Program-made: the position numbers and the translations under genes
Source: Brachybacterium nesterenkovii
GTDB taxonomy: Bacteria > Actinomycetota > Actinomycetes > Actinomycetales > Dermabacteraceae
Assembly: GCF_900163655.1 (NCBI RefSeq)
Contig: NZ_FWFG01000099.1
Coordinates: 54,502-118,501, forward strand
Length of the DNA: 64,000 nt
Reading direction: 5' to 3'
The notes under the pieces: model-generated
What the model saw: only the letters and a program-made list of their open reading frames with translations
Databases searched by the model: none
Told to the model about the DNA's origin: nothing
Shown here: in pieces, positions 49,886 to 59,449 of the stretch
How the letters are laid out: the number at the start of each line of letters is the position of its first letter
Numbering within the stretch: the stretch's first letter is position 1

Positions 49886-50941
49886 GTGGCGGAGACCCCG
49901 GATCCCCGGGTCGCGGTCTACCTGGACTTCGACAACATCGTCATGTCCTGGTACGACAGCGTCCACGGCCGCAACGCCTACAGCCGCGACCGGCAGCGGA
50001 TCGCCCAGGACATCACCGATCCGGAGATCGCCGAGCGCCTCGCGGCGGCGACCGTCGACGTGGGCGCGATCATCGACTACGCGGCGTCGTTCGGCTCGCT
50101 CATGCTCACCCGCGCCTACGCGGACTGGTCCGTCCCGGTCAACGCCGAGTACCGCAGCCAGCTGGTGGCGCGCGCCGTGGACCTCGTGCAGCTGTTCCCG
50201 GCGGCGGCGTACGCGAAGAACGGCGCCGATATCCGCCTGGCCGTCGACACGGTCGAGGATATGTTCCGCATCCCCGATCTCACGCATGTGGTGATCGTCG
50301 CGGGCGATTCGGACTACGTGCCGCTGGCCCAGCGCTGTCGGCGCCTCGGCCGCTACGTGATCGGCATGGGGGTGGCGGGCTCGACCGCGAAGTCGCTCGC
50401 CGCGGCGTGCGACGAGTTCGAGGCCTACGACCAGCTGCCCGGCATCTCCCGCCCCGACGCCTCCGCGACGTCCTCCCGCTCCCGCCGGGGGCGCGCCAGC
50501 GCGGACGGCGCGGCGGCTGGGAAGGGCGACGAGGGCGACGCCGATGAGGGCCAGGCCGACGAGGGCTCGAGCGGCTCCAGCGGCAAGGGGAAGGGCCCCG
50601 CAGCGAAGCGGTCCGGCGCCAAGGCCCGCGGCACCCAGGGGTCGCCAGCGGGCGAGGCCGCTGCCGACGGCGATGCCGCTGCCCCCGAGGTCGAGGAGAC
50701 CCCGGAGGATCTGCACGAGACCGCCCGCAGTCTCCTGCGACGCGCCCTGCAGCTGGGCGACCGCGGCGACGGCGAGTGGCTGCACTCCTCCGCGGTCAAA
50801 ACGCACATGCGCCGCATGGACCCGTCGTTCCGGGAGAAGGCGCTGGGCTGCAAGTCCTTCTCGGACTTCCTCAAGGCGAACTCCGACATCGCGGAGCTCT
50901 CGGAGACCGGCCATGAGCGCCTCGTGCGCGCCGTCGACTGA
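49886..50941 (+). CDS. NYN-domain ribonuclease-like protein with OST-HTH (LOTUS) domain
   Basis: 351 residues. The N-terminal NYN/PIN-like domain (about 1-175) shows YLDFDNIVMSWYDSVHGR with the first acidic pair, LAVDTVEDMF, and VVIVAGDSDYVPLAQRCR, so the catalytic aspartates are present. A linker of ~80 low-complexity residues follows, then an OST-HTH/LOTUS domain at about 275-350 (RSLLRRALQLGDRGD, HMRRMDPSFREKALG). These proteins are thought to cut or bind RNA; the target is not known. GTG 49886 is five bases after bioY and lacks a good ribosome site. Confidence 0.85.
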   Translation: MAETPDPRVAVYLDFDNIVMSWYDSVHGRNAYSRDRQRIAQDITDPEIAERLAAATVDVGAIIDYAASFGSLMLTRAYADWSVPVNAEYRSQLVARAVDLVQLFPAAAYAKNGADIRLAVDTVEDMFRIPDLTHVVIVAGDSDYVPLAQRCRRLGRYVIGMGVAGSTAKSLAAACDEFEAYDQLPGISRPDASATSSRSRRGRASADGAAAGKGDEGDADEGQADEGSSGSSGKGKGPAAKRSGAKARGTQGSPAGEAAADGDAAAPEVEETPEDLHETARSLLRRALQLGDRGDGEWLHSSAVKTHMRRMDPSFREKALGCKSFSDFLKANSDIAELSETGHERLVRAVD

Positions 50942-50960
50942 CGAGCGCTCGATCGCATCC

Positions 50961-50995
50961 ACGAGCCCGGTCCGCCGCGTGCGGGCCGGGCTCGT
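50961..50995 (+). terminator. Terminator after the NYN gene
   Basis: Stem ACGAGCCCGG / CCGGGCTCGT with a GC-rich 15-base loop, 20 bases after the stop codon. The rest of the gap to 51185 holds only a TACGGT -10-like element near 51128. Confidence 0.8.
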
Positions 50996-51185
50996 CCTGA
51001 TGAGGGAGGATCCCGCGCCGTGACGTCTCGCCTGGGCTTCGGACTGCTGCTCCTCACCAGTGGAGCGGGACGACGGGTCCCGTCCGCCTGACCGCGCGCC
51101 GACTGCCGCCCGGCCCCCGAACGCTCTACGGTGCGAAGCAGCACGTGTGCACGCCGCCCCCGAACGCTCCTGGAAGGAGCCCGCC

Positions 51186-51656
51186 ATGTCCTCCTGCCGC
51201 ACCTGCCTGTCCCTCCCCCGCGACGACGCCCGCGCCGTAGCCGAGCTGTGGACCTCGCTGGCTCCCGACTCGAGTATCGACCAGGTCGTCGAGCTCGAGG
51301 GCCAGGGGGATCCGGTCCTCATCGACCTCACGATCGCCGGGACCTCGTACCAGATCCTCGGGGCGGGCGGGATGGGCGAGCCGACGATGGCCACGTCGTT
51401 CTCCCTCACGGTCCCCGATCAGGAGTCCCTCGACCGCTTCTGGGACGGCCTCCTCGCCGCGGGCGGCGCCGAGCTCGAGTGCGCGTGGATCCGGGACCCC
51501 TACGGCTTCTTCTGGCAGGTGGTCCCGCAGGTGTTCGTCGACGCCACGGGCGATCCCGACCCGGCCGTCCGCCAGGCCGCGGTCGAGACCATCTGGACGC
51601 AGCGGCGCGTGGATGCCGCGGCGGTCGAGCGGGCCGTGGAGGCCGCGCGGGGCTGA
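51186..51656 (+). CDS. VOC-family protein (PhnB/3-dmu-9_3-mt like)
   Basis: 156 residues from ATG 51186 (GGAAGGAG). Resembles the vicinal-oxygen-chelate proteins annotated as PhnB or 3-demethylubiquinone methyltransferase-like: TSYQILGAGGMGEPT, FWDGLLAAGGAELECAW and RDPYGFFWQVVPQVF near residue 100. The fold binds a metal and a small ligand; no reaction can be assigned. It is convergent with the RCC1-like gene. Confidence 0.82.
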   Translation: MSSCRTCLSLPRDDARAVAELWTSLAPDSSIDQVVELEGQGDPVLIDLTIAGTSYQILGAGGMGEPTMATSFSLTVPDQESLDRFWDGLLAAGGAELECAWIRDPYGFFWQVVPQVFVDATGDPDPAVRQAAVETIWTQRRVDAAAVERAVEAARG

Positions 51657-51704
51657 GCGGGTGTACGCGGGGACACCGCGCCGCGCCCGTCGCCCGCCTC
51701 GGCC

Positions 51705-52580
51705 TCACCCTGTCGCAGTCCGGCCTATCCCGTTCCAGTCCTGCACGGCGCAGCGCCCGTCCTCGGTGCACCCGGCGGCCAGGACGGTCCCGTCGGTGCG
51801 CAGGCCGAGGGTGTGGAGCGAGCCGGCCGCGACGGCGACGATGTCCGTCCACTCCTGGACCTCGCAGTGCCCGTGGCTGTCCGAACCGGCCGCGAGGACG
51901 GTGCCCCTGCGCGTCACTCCCACGCTGTGGTGGCTGCCCGCGGACACCTGGACGACGTCCCTCCACTCCCGCGTCGCGCAGGCCCCGTCGCCCGCACCAC
52001 CTGCGGCCAGGACGCGTCCGTCGGCGGTGAGACCGAGGGAGTGCAGATACCCCGCGGACACGCCCACCAGGTCCCGCCAGGCACCGACGCGCAGCTGACC
52101 GGCACGATCGTTCCCGATCGCCACAGCACGGCCCTCGGCGGTGAGACCGATGCTGTGCCAGTCGCCGCAGGCCACCGCCGCGATACCGCGCCAGTCCTCG
52201 ACGCGCGTCTGCCCCTCCGTGCCGCGTCCGGCGGCCACCACGGTGCCGTCGGAGCGGAGGCCGAGGGTGAAGCGCCACCCGGCGGCGACGGCCGTGATGC
52301 CCTGCCATTCGTGGACGTCGCACTGGCCCTGGGCGTTCCAACCGGCGGCCGCGACCGTCCCATCGGCCCGCAGCCCGATGGTGTGCGACTTCCCCGTGTC
52401 GCGGAACGTATGGACGTTGCCCGCGGCGACCGCGACGATCTCGCGCCACGTCTGAACGCGGCATTCCCCGGCGCCGTCATGCCCGGCCGCGACGACGGAG
52501 CCGTCGCCGCGCAGGCCCACCGAATGTCGGCGGGCGGCGGCGACCGCACCCGTGGTGCTCCGGCAATCCATGGATGACAT
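51705..52580 (-). CDS. RCC1-like beta-propeller protein
   Basis: 291 residues from ATG 52580 (a GTG at 52613 and ATG at 52571 are alternatives). The whole chain is about seven ~39-residue blades of the form HSVGLRGDGSVVAAGHD followed by W-R-x-I-V-A-V-A-A-G, as in regulator of chromosome condensation repeats. No signal peptide or extra domain is seen, so it is probably cytoplasmic. Bacterial RCC1-like propellers are common in some actinobacteria without known function; binding of protein or nucleic acid is only inferred from the fold. Confidence 0.82.
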   Translation of the reverse strand: MSSMDCRSTTGAVAAARRHSVGLRGDGSVVAAGHDGAGECRVQTWREIVAVAAGNVHTFRDTGKSHTIGLRADGTVAAAGWNAQGQCDVHEWQGITAVAAGWRFTLGLRSDGTVVAAGRGTEGQTRVEDWRGIAAVACGDWHSIGLTAEGRAVAIGNDRAGQLRVGAWRDLVGVSAGYLHSLGLTADGRVLAAGGAGDGACATREWRDVVQVSAGSHHSVGVTRRGTVLAAGSDSHGHCEVQEWTDIVAVAAGSLHTLGLRTDGTVLAAGCTEDGRCAVQDWNGIGRTATG

Positions 52581-52634
52581 GAGGTGAGAGTGGCACACGG
52601 TCAGGCGTTGCACAGGGGCTCACCGACCTCCGGC

Positions 52635-52710
52635 GTCCCGAATCTGCATCGAGACGGCATGCGCCCCGCAATATCCGAGGCGCCTACCGTGTCCCTGCAG
52701 ATTCGGGACG
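52635..52710. repeat. 15-base perfect inverted repeat with 46-base loop
   Basis: CGTCCCGAATCTGCA at 52635-52649 and its exact complement at 52696-52710. It fills the gap between the SpoU methyltransferase stop (52723) and the start of the RCC1-like gene. Confidence 0.85.
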
Positions 52711-52722
52711 GCGAGGCACTGC

Positions 52723-53556
52723 TCAGGCGCGTCCCGGCTCCCGCCGCTCCCCCGCGCGCAGCCGCCGCTGCCAGAACACGACGGCGCTGGCCGCCGCGAC
52801 GTTCAGCGAGTCCACTCCGCCGCTCATGGGGATGATGACGTGCTGGTCGACGGCGCGCAGCGTCGCGTCCGTCAGCCCGTGCCCCTCGGCGCCGAGCACG
52901 AGGGCGACCTTCCGCTCGGGCCCGAGCTCGGCCTCGTCCAGCGCGACGGCCTGCTCGGACAGGGCGAGGGCGAGGACGTCGAAGCCGGCATCGTGCAGGA
53001 CGTCGATCCCTTGCGGCCATGCCCCGAGGCGGGTCCAGGGCACCTGGAACACGGTCCCCATGGACACGCGGATCGAGCGCCGGTACAGCGGATCCGCGCA
53101 CCGGGGCGTCACGAGCACGGCGTCGACGTCGAGCGCCGCGGCCGAGCGGAACATCGCGCCCACGTTCGTGTGGTCCACGATGTCCTCGAGCACGGCCACG
53201 GTCCGCGCCCCCGCGAGCACCTCCTCCACGGCGGGCAGTGCCGGCCGCTGCATGGCAGCGAGCGCCCCGCGATGCAGGTGGAAGCCGGTGAGCTCCTCGA
53301 GCAGGGCCTCCTCGCCCACGAACACGGGCACCTCGCCAAAGCGCTCGAACTGCGGGGCGAAGCGCTCCAGCCACTTCTCGCTCATGAGGAAGGAGCGGGG
53401 GACGCAGCCGGCCTCGAGGGCGCGCTCGATGACGTTGTAGCTCTCGGCCATGAACAGGCCGCGCTCGACCTCCAGCGTCGAGCGCAGGCGCACGTCGGTC
53501 ATGCGCAGGTAGTCGTCCAGCCGCGGATCGTCCGCGGAGGTGATGCGCTCGATCAC
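52723..53556 (-). CDS. SpoU/TrmH-family 2'-O-ribose RNA methyltransferase
   Basis: 277 residues. The SPOUT knot motifs are present: LEDIVDHTNVGAMFRSAAAL (motif 1, near residue 125), ALVLGAEGHGLTD (motif 2) and IPMSGGVDSLNVAAASAV (motif 3). An N-terminal substrate-binding domain (about 1-100) begins with ITSADDPRLDDYLRMTD, common in actinobacterial rRNA/tRNA guanosine-2'-O-methyltransferases. GTG 53556 is 15 bases after the ABC ATPase stop; the two are probably co-transcribed. Confidence 0.9.
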   Translation of the reverse strand: MIERITSADDPRLDDYLRMTDVRLRSTLEVERGLFMAESYNVIERALEAGCVPRSFLMSEKWLERFAPQFERFGEVPVFVGEEALLEELTGFHLHRGALAAMQRPALPAVEEVLAGARTVAVLEDIVDHTNVGAMFRSAAALDVDAVLVTPRCADPLYRRSIRVSMGTVFQVPWTRLGAWPQGIDVLHDAGFDVLALALSEQAVALDEAELGPERKVALVLGAEGHGLTDATLRAVDQHVIIPMSGGVDSLNVAAASAVVFWQRRLRAGERREPGRA

Positions 53557-53571
53557 GCGGGTGCGCCCCGC

Positions 53572-54363
53572 TCAGCCGAGCTGGACGGCGCGGGCGGTGA
53601 AGCGCTCCCCGTGCTGCTCGACCATGAGCGGCAGGCCGAACGTGCGGGTCAGGTTCTGCGAGGTGAGCGTCTGGCCGATGGGACCTGCCGCGACGATCGT
53701 CCCGGCCCGCAGCAGCAGCGCGTGCGTGAAGCCGGGCGGGATCTCCTCGACGTGGTGGGTGACCATGACGGTCACGGGCGTCGCCGGATCCTTCGCGAGG
53801 ATGGACAGCGAGCGGACGAGCTCCTCGCGCCCGCCGAGGTCCAGGCCGGAGGCGGGCTCGTCGAGCAGCAGCAGCTCGGGGTCGGTCATGAGCGCACGGG
53901 CGGACAGCACGCGCTTGCGCTCGCCGGTCGAGAGCGTCGCGAACGAGCGCTCGGCGAGGTCGTCGACGCCGAACGCGGCCAGCAGCTCGCGGGCGCGGTC
54001 GAGGTCTATCTCGTCGTACTCCTCGCGCCAGCGGCCGGTCACGCCGTAGCCGGCGGTGACGACGACGTCGATGGCCTTCTCCGTCTCGGGGATGGTCTCG
54101 GCGAGCTCCTGGCTGGCGAGGCCGATGAGGGGGCGCAGCTCGAACACGTCGGTGCGGCCCAGGCGCTCGCCGAGGATGTCGACGCTGCCCGACGTCGGGT
54201 GCAGGCGCGCGGCCAGGAGGCGGAGCATCGTGGACTTGCCGGCGCCGTTGGGGCCCAGCACCACCCACCGCTCCCCCTCGGAGACCTCGACGTCGACGTG
54301 GTCGAGGAGATTGCGTCCGGAGCGGCGGACGACGACATCGTGGAGTGCGGCTGCAGAGGGCAT
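53572..54363 (-). CDS. ABC transporter ATP-binding protein
   Basis: 263 residues, single ABC ATPase: Walker A GPNGAGKST (37-45), signature LSTGERKRV (144-152), Walker B LLLLDEP (164-170) and a switch histidine in VMVTHHVEEIP. No permease is next to it; the closest relatives by motif are the stand-alone ModF/YlmA-like ATPases. Its transport or other target cannot be told. The ATG is six bases from TAGGCT on the minus strand, with no Shine-Dalgarno. Confidence 0.87.
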   Translation of the reverse strand: MPSAAALHDVVVRRSGRNLLDHVDVEVSEGERWVVLGPNGAGKSTMLRLLAARLHPTSGSVDILGERLGRTDVFELRPLIGLASQELAETIPETEKAIDVVVTAGYGVTGRWREEYDEIDLDRARELLAAFGVDDLAERSFATLSTGERKRVLSARALMTDPELLLLDEPASGLDLGGREELVRSLSILAKDPATPVTVMVTHHVEEIPPGFTHALLLRAGTIVAAGPIGQTLTSQNLTRTFGLPLMVEQHGERFTARAVQLG

Positions 54364-54369
54364 GCTCCG

Positions 54370-54375
54370 AGCCTA
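54370..54375 (-). promoter_or_regulatory. Leaderless-type -10 for the ABC ATPase gene
   Basis: Minus-strand TAGGCT, six bases (CGGAGC), ATG 54363. Confidence 0.6.
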
Positions 54376-54500
54376 ACGCCGTTCACCGCCCGTCCCGCTC
54401 CCGGCGCGCGCCGTGCATGCTCGTGTGTCGGACGCCCCTCCTAGACTGGCCGCAGCCTCGGGGCCCGCGCGCCCCGGCATCCGCCGACCAGGAGGAATCC

Positions 54501-56054
54501 GTGGCCCTGCACCCCGTCTCCCTGCATCCCCGTGACGGCTCGATCGCGGCCGACGAGCTGCGTCACCTGCTCGATGCCCTCGTGGAGCGGAGCGAGGTGC
54601 CCGTCGAGTTCCCCGCGGAGGTCCTCGCCGCCGCCGAGGCCGCGGCCGCCGGGGCAGGCGCTGCCGGGCCGATCACTGCCGAGCACGCTGATCGCACCGA
54701 CGTCGAGTTCGTGACCCTTGATCCGGCGTCGTCCACGGATCTCGACCAGGCGATGCACCTCTCCCGCGAGGGCGACGGGTACCGAGTGCTGTACGCGATC
54801 GCGGATGTGCCGTCGTTCGTCGAGCTGGACGGGCCGATCGACGCGGAGACCCGCCGCCGCGGCGAGACGGTCTACCTGCCCGACCGCCGCATCTCGCTGC
54901 ACCCGGAGATGCTGTCCGAGGGCGTCGCCTCGATCCTCCCGGAGCAGGACACCCCGGCGTTCGTGTGGACCTTCGCGCTCGATGCGACGGGCGCCGTCAC
55001 CGGCACGACGCTCGAGCGCGCCCTCGTCCGCTCCCGCGCCAAGCTCGCCTATGACGCGGTGCAGGCCGATCTCGACGCCGGCACGGGACTGGAGATGATG
55101 CAGCTGCTGCTGGAGATCGGGGCGAAGCGGCGCGAGCTCGAGGCCCAGCGCCGGGGCGCGAGCCTGAACCTGCCCGAGCAGGAGGTCTTCGCCGACGGGG
55201 AGGCGCTGCGGCTGCAGTGGCGCACTCCCCTGCCGATCGAGGACGCCAACGCGCAGATCTCGCTGATGACCGGGATGGAGGCCGCCCGCATCATGATCGA
55301 GGGCGGGGCCGGGATCCTGCGGACGATGCCCGCGGCCGACGAGGGGTCGATCCGGGACCTGCGCCGCAAGGCCGCGGCCCTGGGCCAGCCCTGGCCCGAG
55401 GACATGGTCTACGGGGACTTCCTGCGCACCCTCCACTGGTCCGAGCCGCGGCACCTCGCGCTCCTGAACCAGGCGGCCAAGCTGTTCCGCGGCGCCTCGT
55501 ATCTGGCGTTCACGAGCCCCGCCGAGCTCCCCGCGGATCCGGCGGAGCAGGTGCAGGCGGCGATCGGCGCCCCCTACGCGCACACGACCGCGCCGCTGCG
55601 CCGCCTCGTGGATCGCTTCGTCCTGCTGACCTGCCACCATCTGCTCGGCGGGGACGACCTCCCCGATGCCCTGCGCACCGCCCTGCCGCTCATCCCGCAG
55701 GTGATGCAGGAGACCGGCAGCCGGGCCGGGGCGATCGAACGGCAGGCCATCGACATCGTCGAGGCCCTGGCCCTGCGCTCCTCGATCGGCTCCGAGCTCG
55801 AGGCGACAGTGCTGACGTCCTCAGACGGGAAGGCCCAGCTGCAGCTCTTAGAGCCGCCCGTGACCGTGCGCGCCGCCGTGCCCGGCAAGCCCGGCGACGT
55901 CGTCCGGGTGCGGGTGGAGTCCGTGGATCCGGCGGCGGGGAAGGTCCAGATCGTCCCCGCCGCCGGACGACCGGCCGCGGATGAGGGCCGCACCGAGACG
56001 GCCGAGGTCGACGAGGTGCAGGCCTCCGCCCCCGGGCAGCCCGCCGCATCGTGA
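54501..56054 (+). CDS. RNB-domain ribonuclease (RNase II/R family)
   Basis: 517 residues, shorter than RNase R and lacking obvious cold-shock domains. The RNB catalytic motif DPASSTDLDQAM at 74-85 keeps the metal-binding Asp residues; YLPDRRISLHPEMLSEG and YAHTTAPLRRLVDRF are further hallmarks. It should degrade RNA 3' to 5'. GTG 54501 follows AGGAGGAATCC, a strong ribosome site; TAGACT near 54442 is a candidate -10. The stop overlaps the next gene (GTGA). Confidence 0.9.
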   Translation: MALHPVSLHPRDGSIAADELRHLLDALVERSEVPVEFPAEVLAAAEAAAAGAGAAGPITAEHADRTDVEFVTLDPASSTDLDQAMHLSREGDGYRVLYAIADVPSFVELDGPIDAETRRRGETVYLPDRRISLHPEMLSEGVASILPEQDTPAFVWTFALDATGAVTGTTLERALVRSRAKLAYDAVQADLDAGTGLEMMQLLLEIGAKRRELEAQRRGASLNLPEQEVFADGEALRLQWRTPLPIEDANAQISLMTGMEAARIMIEGGAGILRTMPAADEGSIRDLRRKAAALGQPWPEDMVYGDFLRTLHWSEPRHLALLNQAAKLFRGASYLAFTSPAELPADPAEQVQAAIGAPYAHTTAPLRRLVDRFVLLTCHHLLGGDDLPDALRTALPLIPQVMQETGSRAGAIERQAIDIVEALALRSSIGSELEATVLTSSDGKAQLQLLEPPVTVRAAVPGKPGDVVRVRVESVDPAAGKVQIVPAAGRPAADEGRTETAEVDEVQASAPGQPAAS

Positions 56055-56881
56055 ACGATCCCTTGTCCGCGACGTCCGCCGTTGCTCGCGGGACGGAGCG
56101 CGCCGGGGAGCGCGACCTCGTCCCCCTGCCGCGGGCGCTCGCCCTGTGCCTGTGGACGGGCGCCTACCTGCGCGGGGACTGCGGCCCCGACGATGCGGTG
56201 CAGGGTGCGCACGGCACCGGCCACCGCCACGTGGAGCACCTCGACCTCGACCTGTTCGACTGGATGACCGCCGTGCGGCGCCTCCCCCTCGTCGCCGTGC
56301 GGCCCGTCCTGCCCGCACCCGGTCGCATCGCCGGTCTCGTCGGCCCGCCCGCCGCGATCGCCGCGGCCCTGGCGGCCGAGCAGGCGCTCGTCGTCACCGC
56401 CGGCGGCATCGCCGACAGCACGCTCATCCCCGCCGCCGAGACGATCGGCTCGCCGGGCGAGGAGGGGCTCATAGCGCGCTGGGCATCGCATCCCGCACCG
56501 CCCGGGGCCCCGATGCCCCCTCCGCCCACGGACGGCGCCCGCTCGCGCTTCCTGCGCGCCCTGCAGCAGGCGGCCCGCAGCACGGCGCGGCTCGACCTGG
56601 TGCCCGACGAGCCGATCCCGCTCGCCCACCTGCCCGAGGGCTGGACGGCGATCGCCCTGCCGCCGCGGACCGATCCGCAGGCCGGGCACCTGCTCCTGCT
56701 GGCCGCGCGGACGCTGCTGCTGTCCGGGGCCGAGCTCGCGGCCGCCGATCCCGTCGGCTCCGCACGCACCGGCACCCCGGGCCTGGCCGCGCAGACCTCG
56801 CGCACGGCGCTCCTGCGCGAGCTGCGCGACGCGGCCCGCGAGGCCCTCGTCGACGCGGTGGGGACGCTGTCAGCGCCCTGA
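56051..56881 (+). CDS. Hypothetical protein coupled to the RNB gene
   Basis: 276 residues starting with GTG in a four-base overlap with the RNB gene. I do not recognise a family. It is Ala/Pro/Leu-rich, without signal peptide or clear membrane span, with a conserved-looking ALCLWTGAYLRGDCGPDDA block near residue 30, a His-rich GTGHRHVEHLDLDLFDWM and a TAGGIADSTLIP strand. Codon bias fits its neighbours. Coupling suggests a partner or accessory of the nuclease, which is only a positional inference. Confidence 0.72.
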   Translation: MNDPLSATSAVARGTERAGERDLVPLPRALALCLWTGAYLRGDCGPDDAVQGAHGTGHRHVEHLDLDLFDWMTAVRRLPLVAVRPVLPAPGRIAGLVGPPAAIAAALAAEQALVVTAGGIADSTLIPAAETIGSPGEEGLIARWASHPAPPGAPMPPPPTDGARSRFLRALQQAARSTARLDLVPDEPIPLAHLPEGWTAIALPPRTDPQAGHLLLLAARTLLLSGAELAAADPVGSARTGTPGLAAQTSRTALLRELRDAAREALVDAVGTLSAP

Positions 56882-56901
56882 TCGCTCAGCACCCTGAGCG
56901 C

Positions 56902-58107
56902 TCAGCGCGCAGCGGCCTCCCGCTGCTCGATCACGGAGCGGTAGACCTCGAGCGTGCGCTCTCCGATCGACTCCCAGGAGAAGTGCTCGGCGGCGCGCTC
57001 GCGGGACGCCCGGCCCATGGCGGCGGCGCGCTCGGGATCCGACACCATGTTCGTGAGCGCCGCGGCCATGTCGGCGATGAAGCGATCGGGGTCCGTCGGC
57101 GTGCCGGTCCCGTCGTCGAGCTGATCGAGCTCGACGAGGAAGCCGGTCTCGCCGTCCACCACCACCTCCGGGATCCCGCCGGTGGCCGAGGCGACCACGG
57201 GCGTGCCGCAGGCCATGGCCTCGAGGTTCACGATGCCGAGGGGCTCGTAGACGCTCGGGCACACGAAGGTCGTGGCGTGCGTGAGGATCTGCGTGAGCTC
57301 GTGGCGCGGCAGCATCTCGGAGATCAGGTGCACGCCGGAGCGGGTGGCCTGCAGCTCGGCGACGAGCCCGGACACCTCCGCGGCGATCTCGGGGGTGTCG
57401 GGGGCCCCGGCGCACAGGACCACCTGCACGCCCTCGGGGAGCTCCCGGACGGCGCGGAGGAAGTACGGCAACCCCTTCTGGCGGGTGATGCGCCCGACGA
57501 ACACGATCGTCGGGGCCTGCGGGTCGATGCCGAGGCGCTCGAGCGCGCTCGTATCGGGGTTCGCCGCCCAGGCCTCGACGTCGATCCCGTTGTGGACCAC
57601 GTGGACCCGGGCGGGGTCGACCGCCGGGTAGGAGCGCAGGATGTCCTCGCGCATCCCGGCGGAGACCGCGATGATCCCGGCCGCCCCCTCGTAGGCGGTG
57701 CGCTCGGCGAAGGAGCTGAGGCGGTAGCCGCCGCCCAGCTGCTCGGCCTTCCAGGGGCGCAGCGGCTCGAGGGAGTGGGCCGACAGCACGTGGGGCACCC
57801 CGTGCAGCAGCGAGGCGGTGTGCCCGGCGAAGTTCGCGTACCAGGTGTGGGAGTGCACGAGGTCGGCACCGGCGCAGCCGTCCGCGATCGCGAGATCGGT
57901 GCCCAGCGTCTGCAGGGCGGCGTTGGCGTCGGCGAGCTCCGCGGGCGTCGCGTAGGCCGTCACATCCGCCTCGTCGCGGGCGTCGCCGAAGCAGCGCACC
58001 TGCACCTCGATGCGCTCGCGCAGCACGCGCGTCAGCTCGGCGACGTGCACCCCCGCGCCTCCGTACACGTCCGGCGGGTACTCCTTGGTCAGCAGGTCGA
58101 CGCGCAT
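56902..58107 (-). CDS. glgM: GT4 glycogen/maltosyl-phosphate synthase GlgM (GlgA-like)
   Basis: 401 residues, glycosyltransferase family 4. The start [20 protein letters not shown] and the E-x7-E motif [15 protein letters not shown] near residue 290 match the actinobacterial GlgM (Rv1212c-type), which makes alpha-maltose-1-phosphate from ADP-glucose for the GlgE pathway; older annotation calls it glycogen synthase. The divergent glgC supplies ADP-glucose, supporting the role. The ATG follows ACGAGGAG. Confidence 0.9.
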   Translation of the reverse strand: MRVDLLTKEYPPDVYGGAGVHVAELTRVLRERIEVQVRCFGDARDEADVTAYATPAELADANAALQTLGTDLAIADGCAGADLVHSHTWYANFAGHTASLLHGVPHVLSAHSLEPLRPWKAEQLGGGYRLSSFAERTAYEGAAGIIAVSAGMREDILRSYPAVDPARVHVVHNGIDVEAWAANPDTSALERLGIDPQAPTIVFVGRITRQKGLPYFLRAVRELPEGVQVVLCAGAPDTPEIAAEVSGLVAELQATRSGVHLISEMLPRHELTQILTHATTFVCPSVYEPLGIVNLEAMACGTPVVASATGGIPEVVVDGETGFLVELDQLDDGTGTPTDPDRFIADMAAALTNMVSDPERAAAMGRASRERAAEHFSWESIGERTLEVYRSVIEQREAAAR

Positions 58108-58192
58108 GGCGCTCCTCGTTTCGGTCGGGGTCTTCCCGGCCGGGCACTGGCCCGCGGGACGGACGGGGGTGTGAGCTGTCTTACTCAGGCAT

Positions 58193-58198
58193 TATCCT
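58193..58198 (+). promoter_or_regulatory. Leaderless-type -10 for glgC
   Basis: TATCCT, six bases (CGGACC), ATG 58205. TTACTC, 13 bases upstream of the hexamer, is a weak -35 candidate. Confidence 0.6.
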
Positions 58199-58204
58199 CG
58201 GACC

Positions 58205-59449
58205 ATGCCCACTAAGAAGGTACTCGCCATCGTCCTCGCCGGGGGTGAGGGCAAGCGCCTGATGCACCTCACCCTGGAGCGCGCCAAGCCCGCGGTGCCC
58301 TTCGGCGGCATCTACCGGCTGATCGACTTCGCGCTGTCGAACATCGTGAACTCCGGCTACCTCCAGATCGTCGTGCTGACGCAGTACAAGTCGCACTCGC
58401 TGGACAAGCACATCGCCCAGACCTGGCGCATGAGCTCCCTGCTGGGGAACTACGTGGCGCCGGTCCCCGCGCAGCAGCGGATGGGCAAGCACTGGTACCT
58501 CGGCAGCGCCGACGCGATCTACCAGTCCCTGAACCTCATCGAGGACGAGGCGCCGGACTACGTGGTCGTGGTCGGGGCCGACCACGTCTACCGGATGGAC
58601 TTCTCCCAGATGCTCGAGGCCCACATCGCCTCGGGCAACGACTGCACGGTCGCCGCGATCCGGCAGCCGATCGACCAGAGCGATCAGTTCGGCGTCATCG
58701 AGACCAACCCGGAGGATCCCGAGCGCATCGCGGCGTTCGTGGAGAAGCCGACCCAGACCCCCGGGCTGCCGGATGCGCCGGACCAGATCCTCGCGTCCAT
58801 GGGCAATTACATCTTCACCGCCGACGCTCTCGTCGAGGCCGTGAGCCGCGACGCCGAGGACCCGGAGTCCGCGCACGACATGGGCGGCGACGTCGTCCCC
58901 TATTTCGTCTCCCGCGGCAGCGCCGGCGTCTACGACTTCATCCGCAACGACGTCCCGGGGTCCACGGACCGCGACCGCGACTACTGGCGCGATGTGGGCA
59001 CGATCGACTCGTTCTACGACGCCCACATGGACCTCATCTCGATCCACCCGGTCTTCAACCTCTACAACGAGCAGTGGCCGGTGTTCGCCGGCGTCCGGAA
59101 CGTGCCGCCGGCCAAGTTCGTCCATGCCGGCGCGGGGCGCGTGGGCACGGCGGTCGACTCGATCGTCTCCCCGGGCGTCGTCGTCTCGGGAGCCCAGGTC
59201 GCCAACTCGGTGCTGTCCCCGGGCGTGAACCTCCACTCGTGGTCCTCGGTCTCGGACTCGGTGCTGATGGACGACGTCATCGTCGGGCGCCACTGCCAGG
59301 TGCATCGGGCGATCATCGACAAGGGCGTGGTGATCCCGCCGCGCACGCAGATCGGTCTGAATCCCGATCTCGACCGCAGGCGCGGGTTCACGGTCACGGA
59401 GTCGGGCATCACGGTGGTCGGGAAGAACACCGTCATCGATTCCCTGTGA
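58205..59449 (+). CDS. glgC: Glucose-1-phosphate adenylyltransferase
   Basis: 414 residues, ADP-glucose pyrophosphorylase, the committed step to glycogen. The nucleotidyltransferase motif [14 protein letters not shown] is at 11-24, then [25 protein letters not shown], and [11 protein letters not shown] with the catalytic Asp; the C-terminal left-handed beta-helix has repeating hexapeptides ending NTVIDSL. Allosteric basic residues of the family are at both ends. It is divergent from glgM, and its stop overlaps serB by four bases (GTGA). Confidence 0.95.
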   Translation: MPTKKVLAIVLAGGEGKRLMHLTLERAKPAVPFGGIYRLIDFALSNIVNSGYLQIVVLTQYKSHSLDKHIAQTWRMSSLLGNYVAPVPAQQRMGKHWYLGSADAIYQSLNLIEDEAPDYVVVVGADHVYRMDFSQMLEAHIASGNDCTVAAIRQPIDQSDQFGVIETNPEDPERIAAFVEKPTQTPGLPDAPDQILASMGNYIFTADALVEAVSRDAEDPESAHDMGGDVVPYFVSRGSAGVYDFIRNDVPGSTDRDRDYWRDVGTIDSFYDAHMDLISIHPVFNLYNEQWPVFAGVRNVPPAKFVHAGAGRVGTAVDSIVSPGVVVSGAQVANSVLSPGVNLHSWSSVSDSVLMDDVIVGRHCQVHRAIIDKGVVIPPRTQIGLNPDLDRRRGFTVTESGITVVGKNTVIDSL

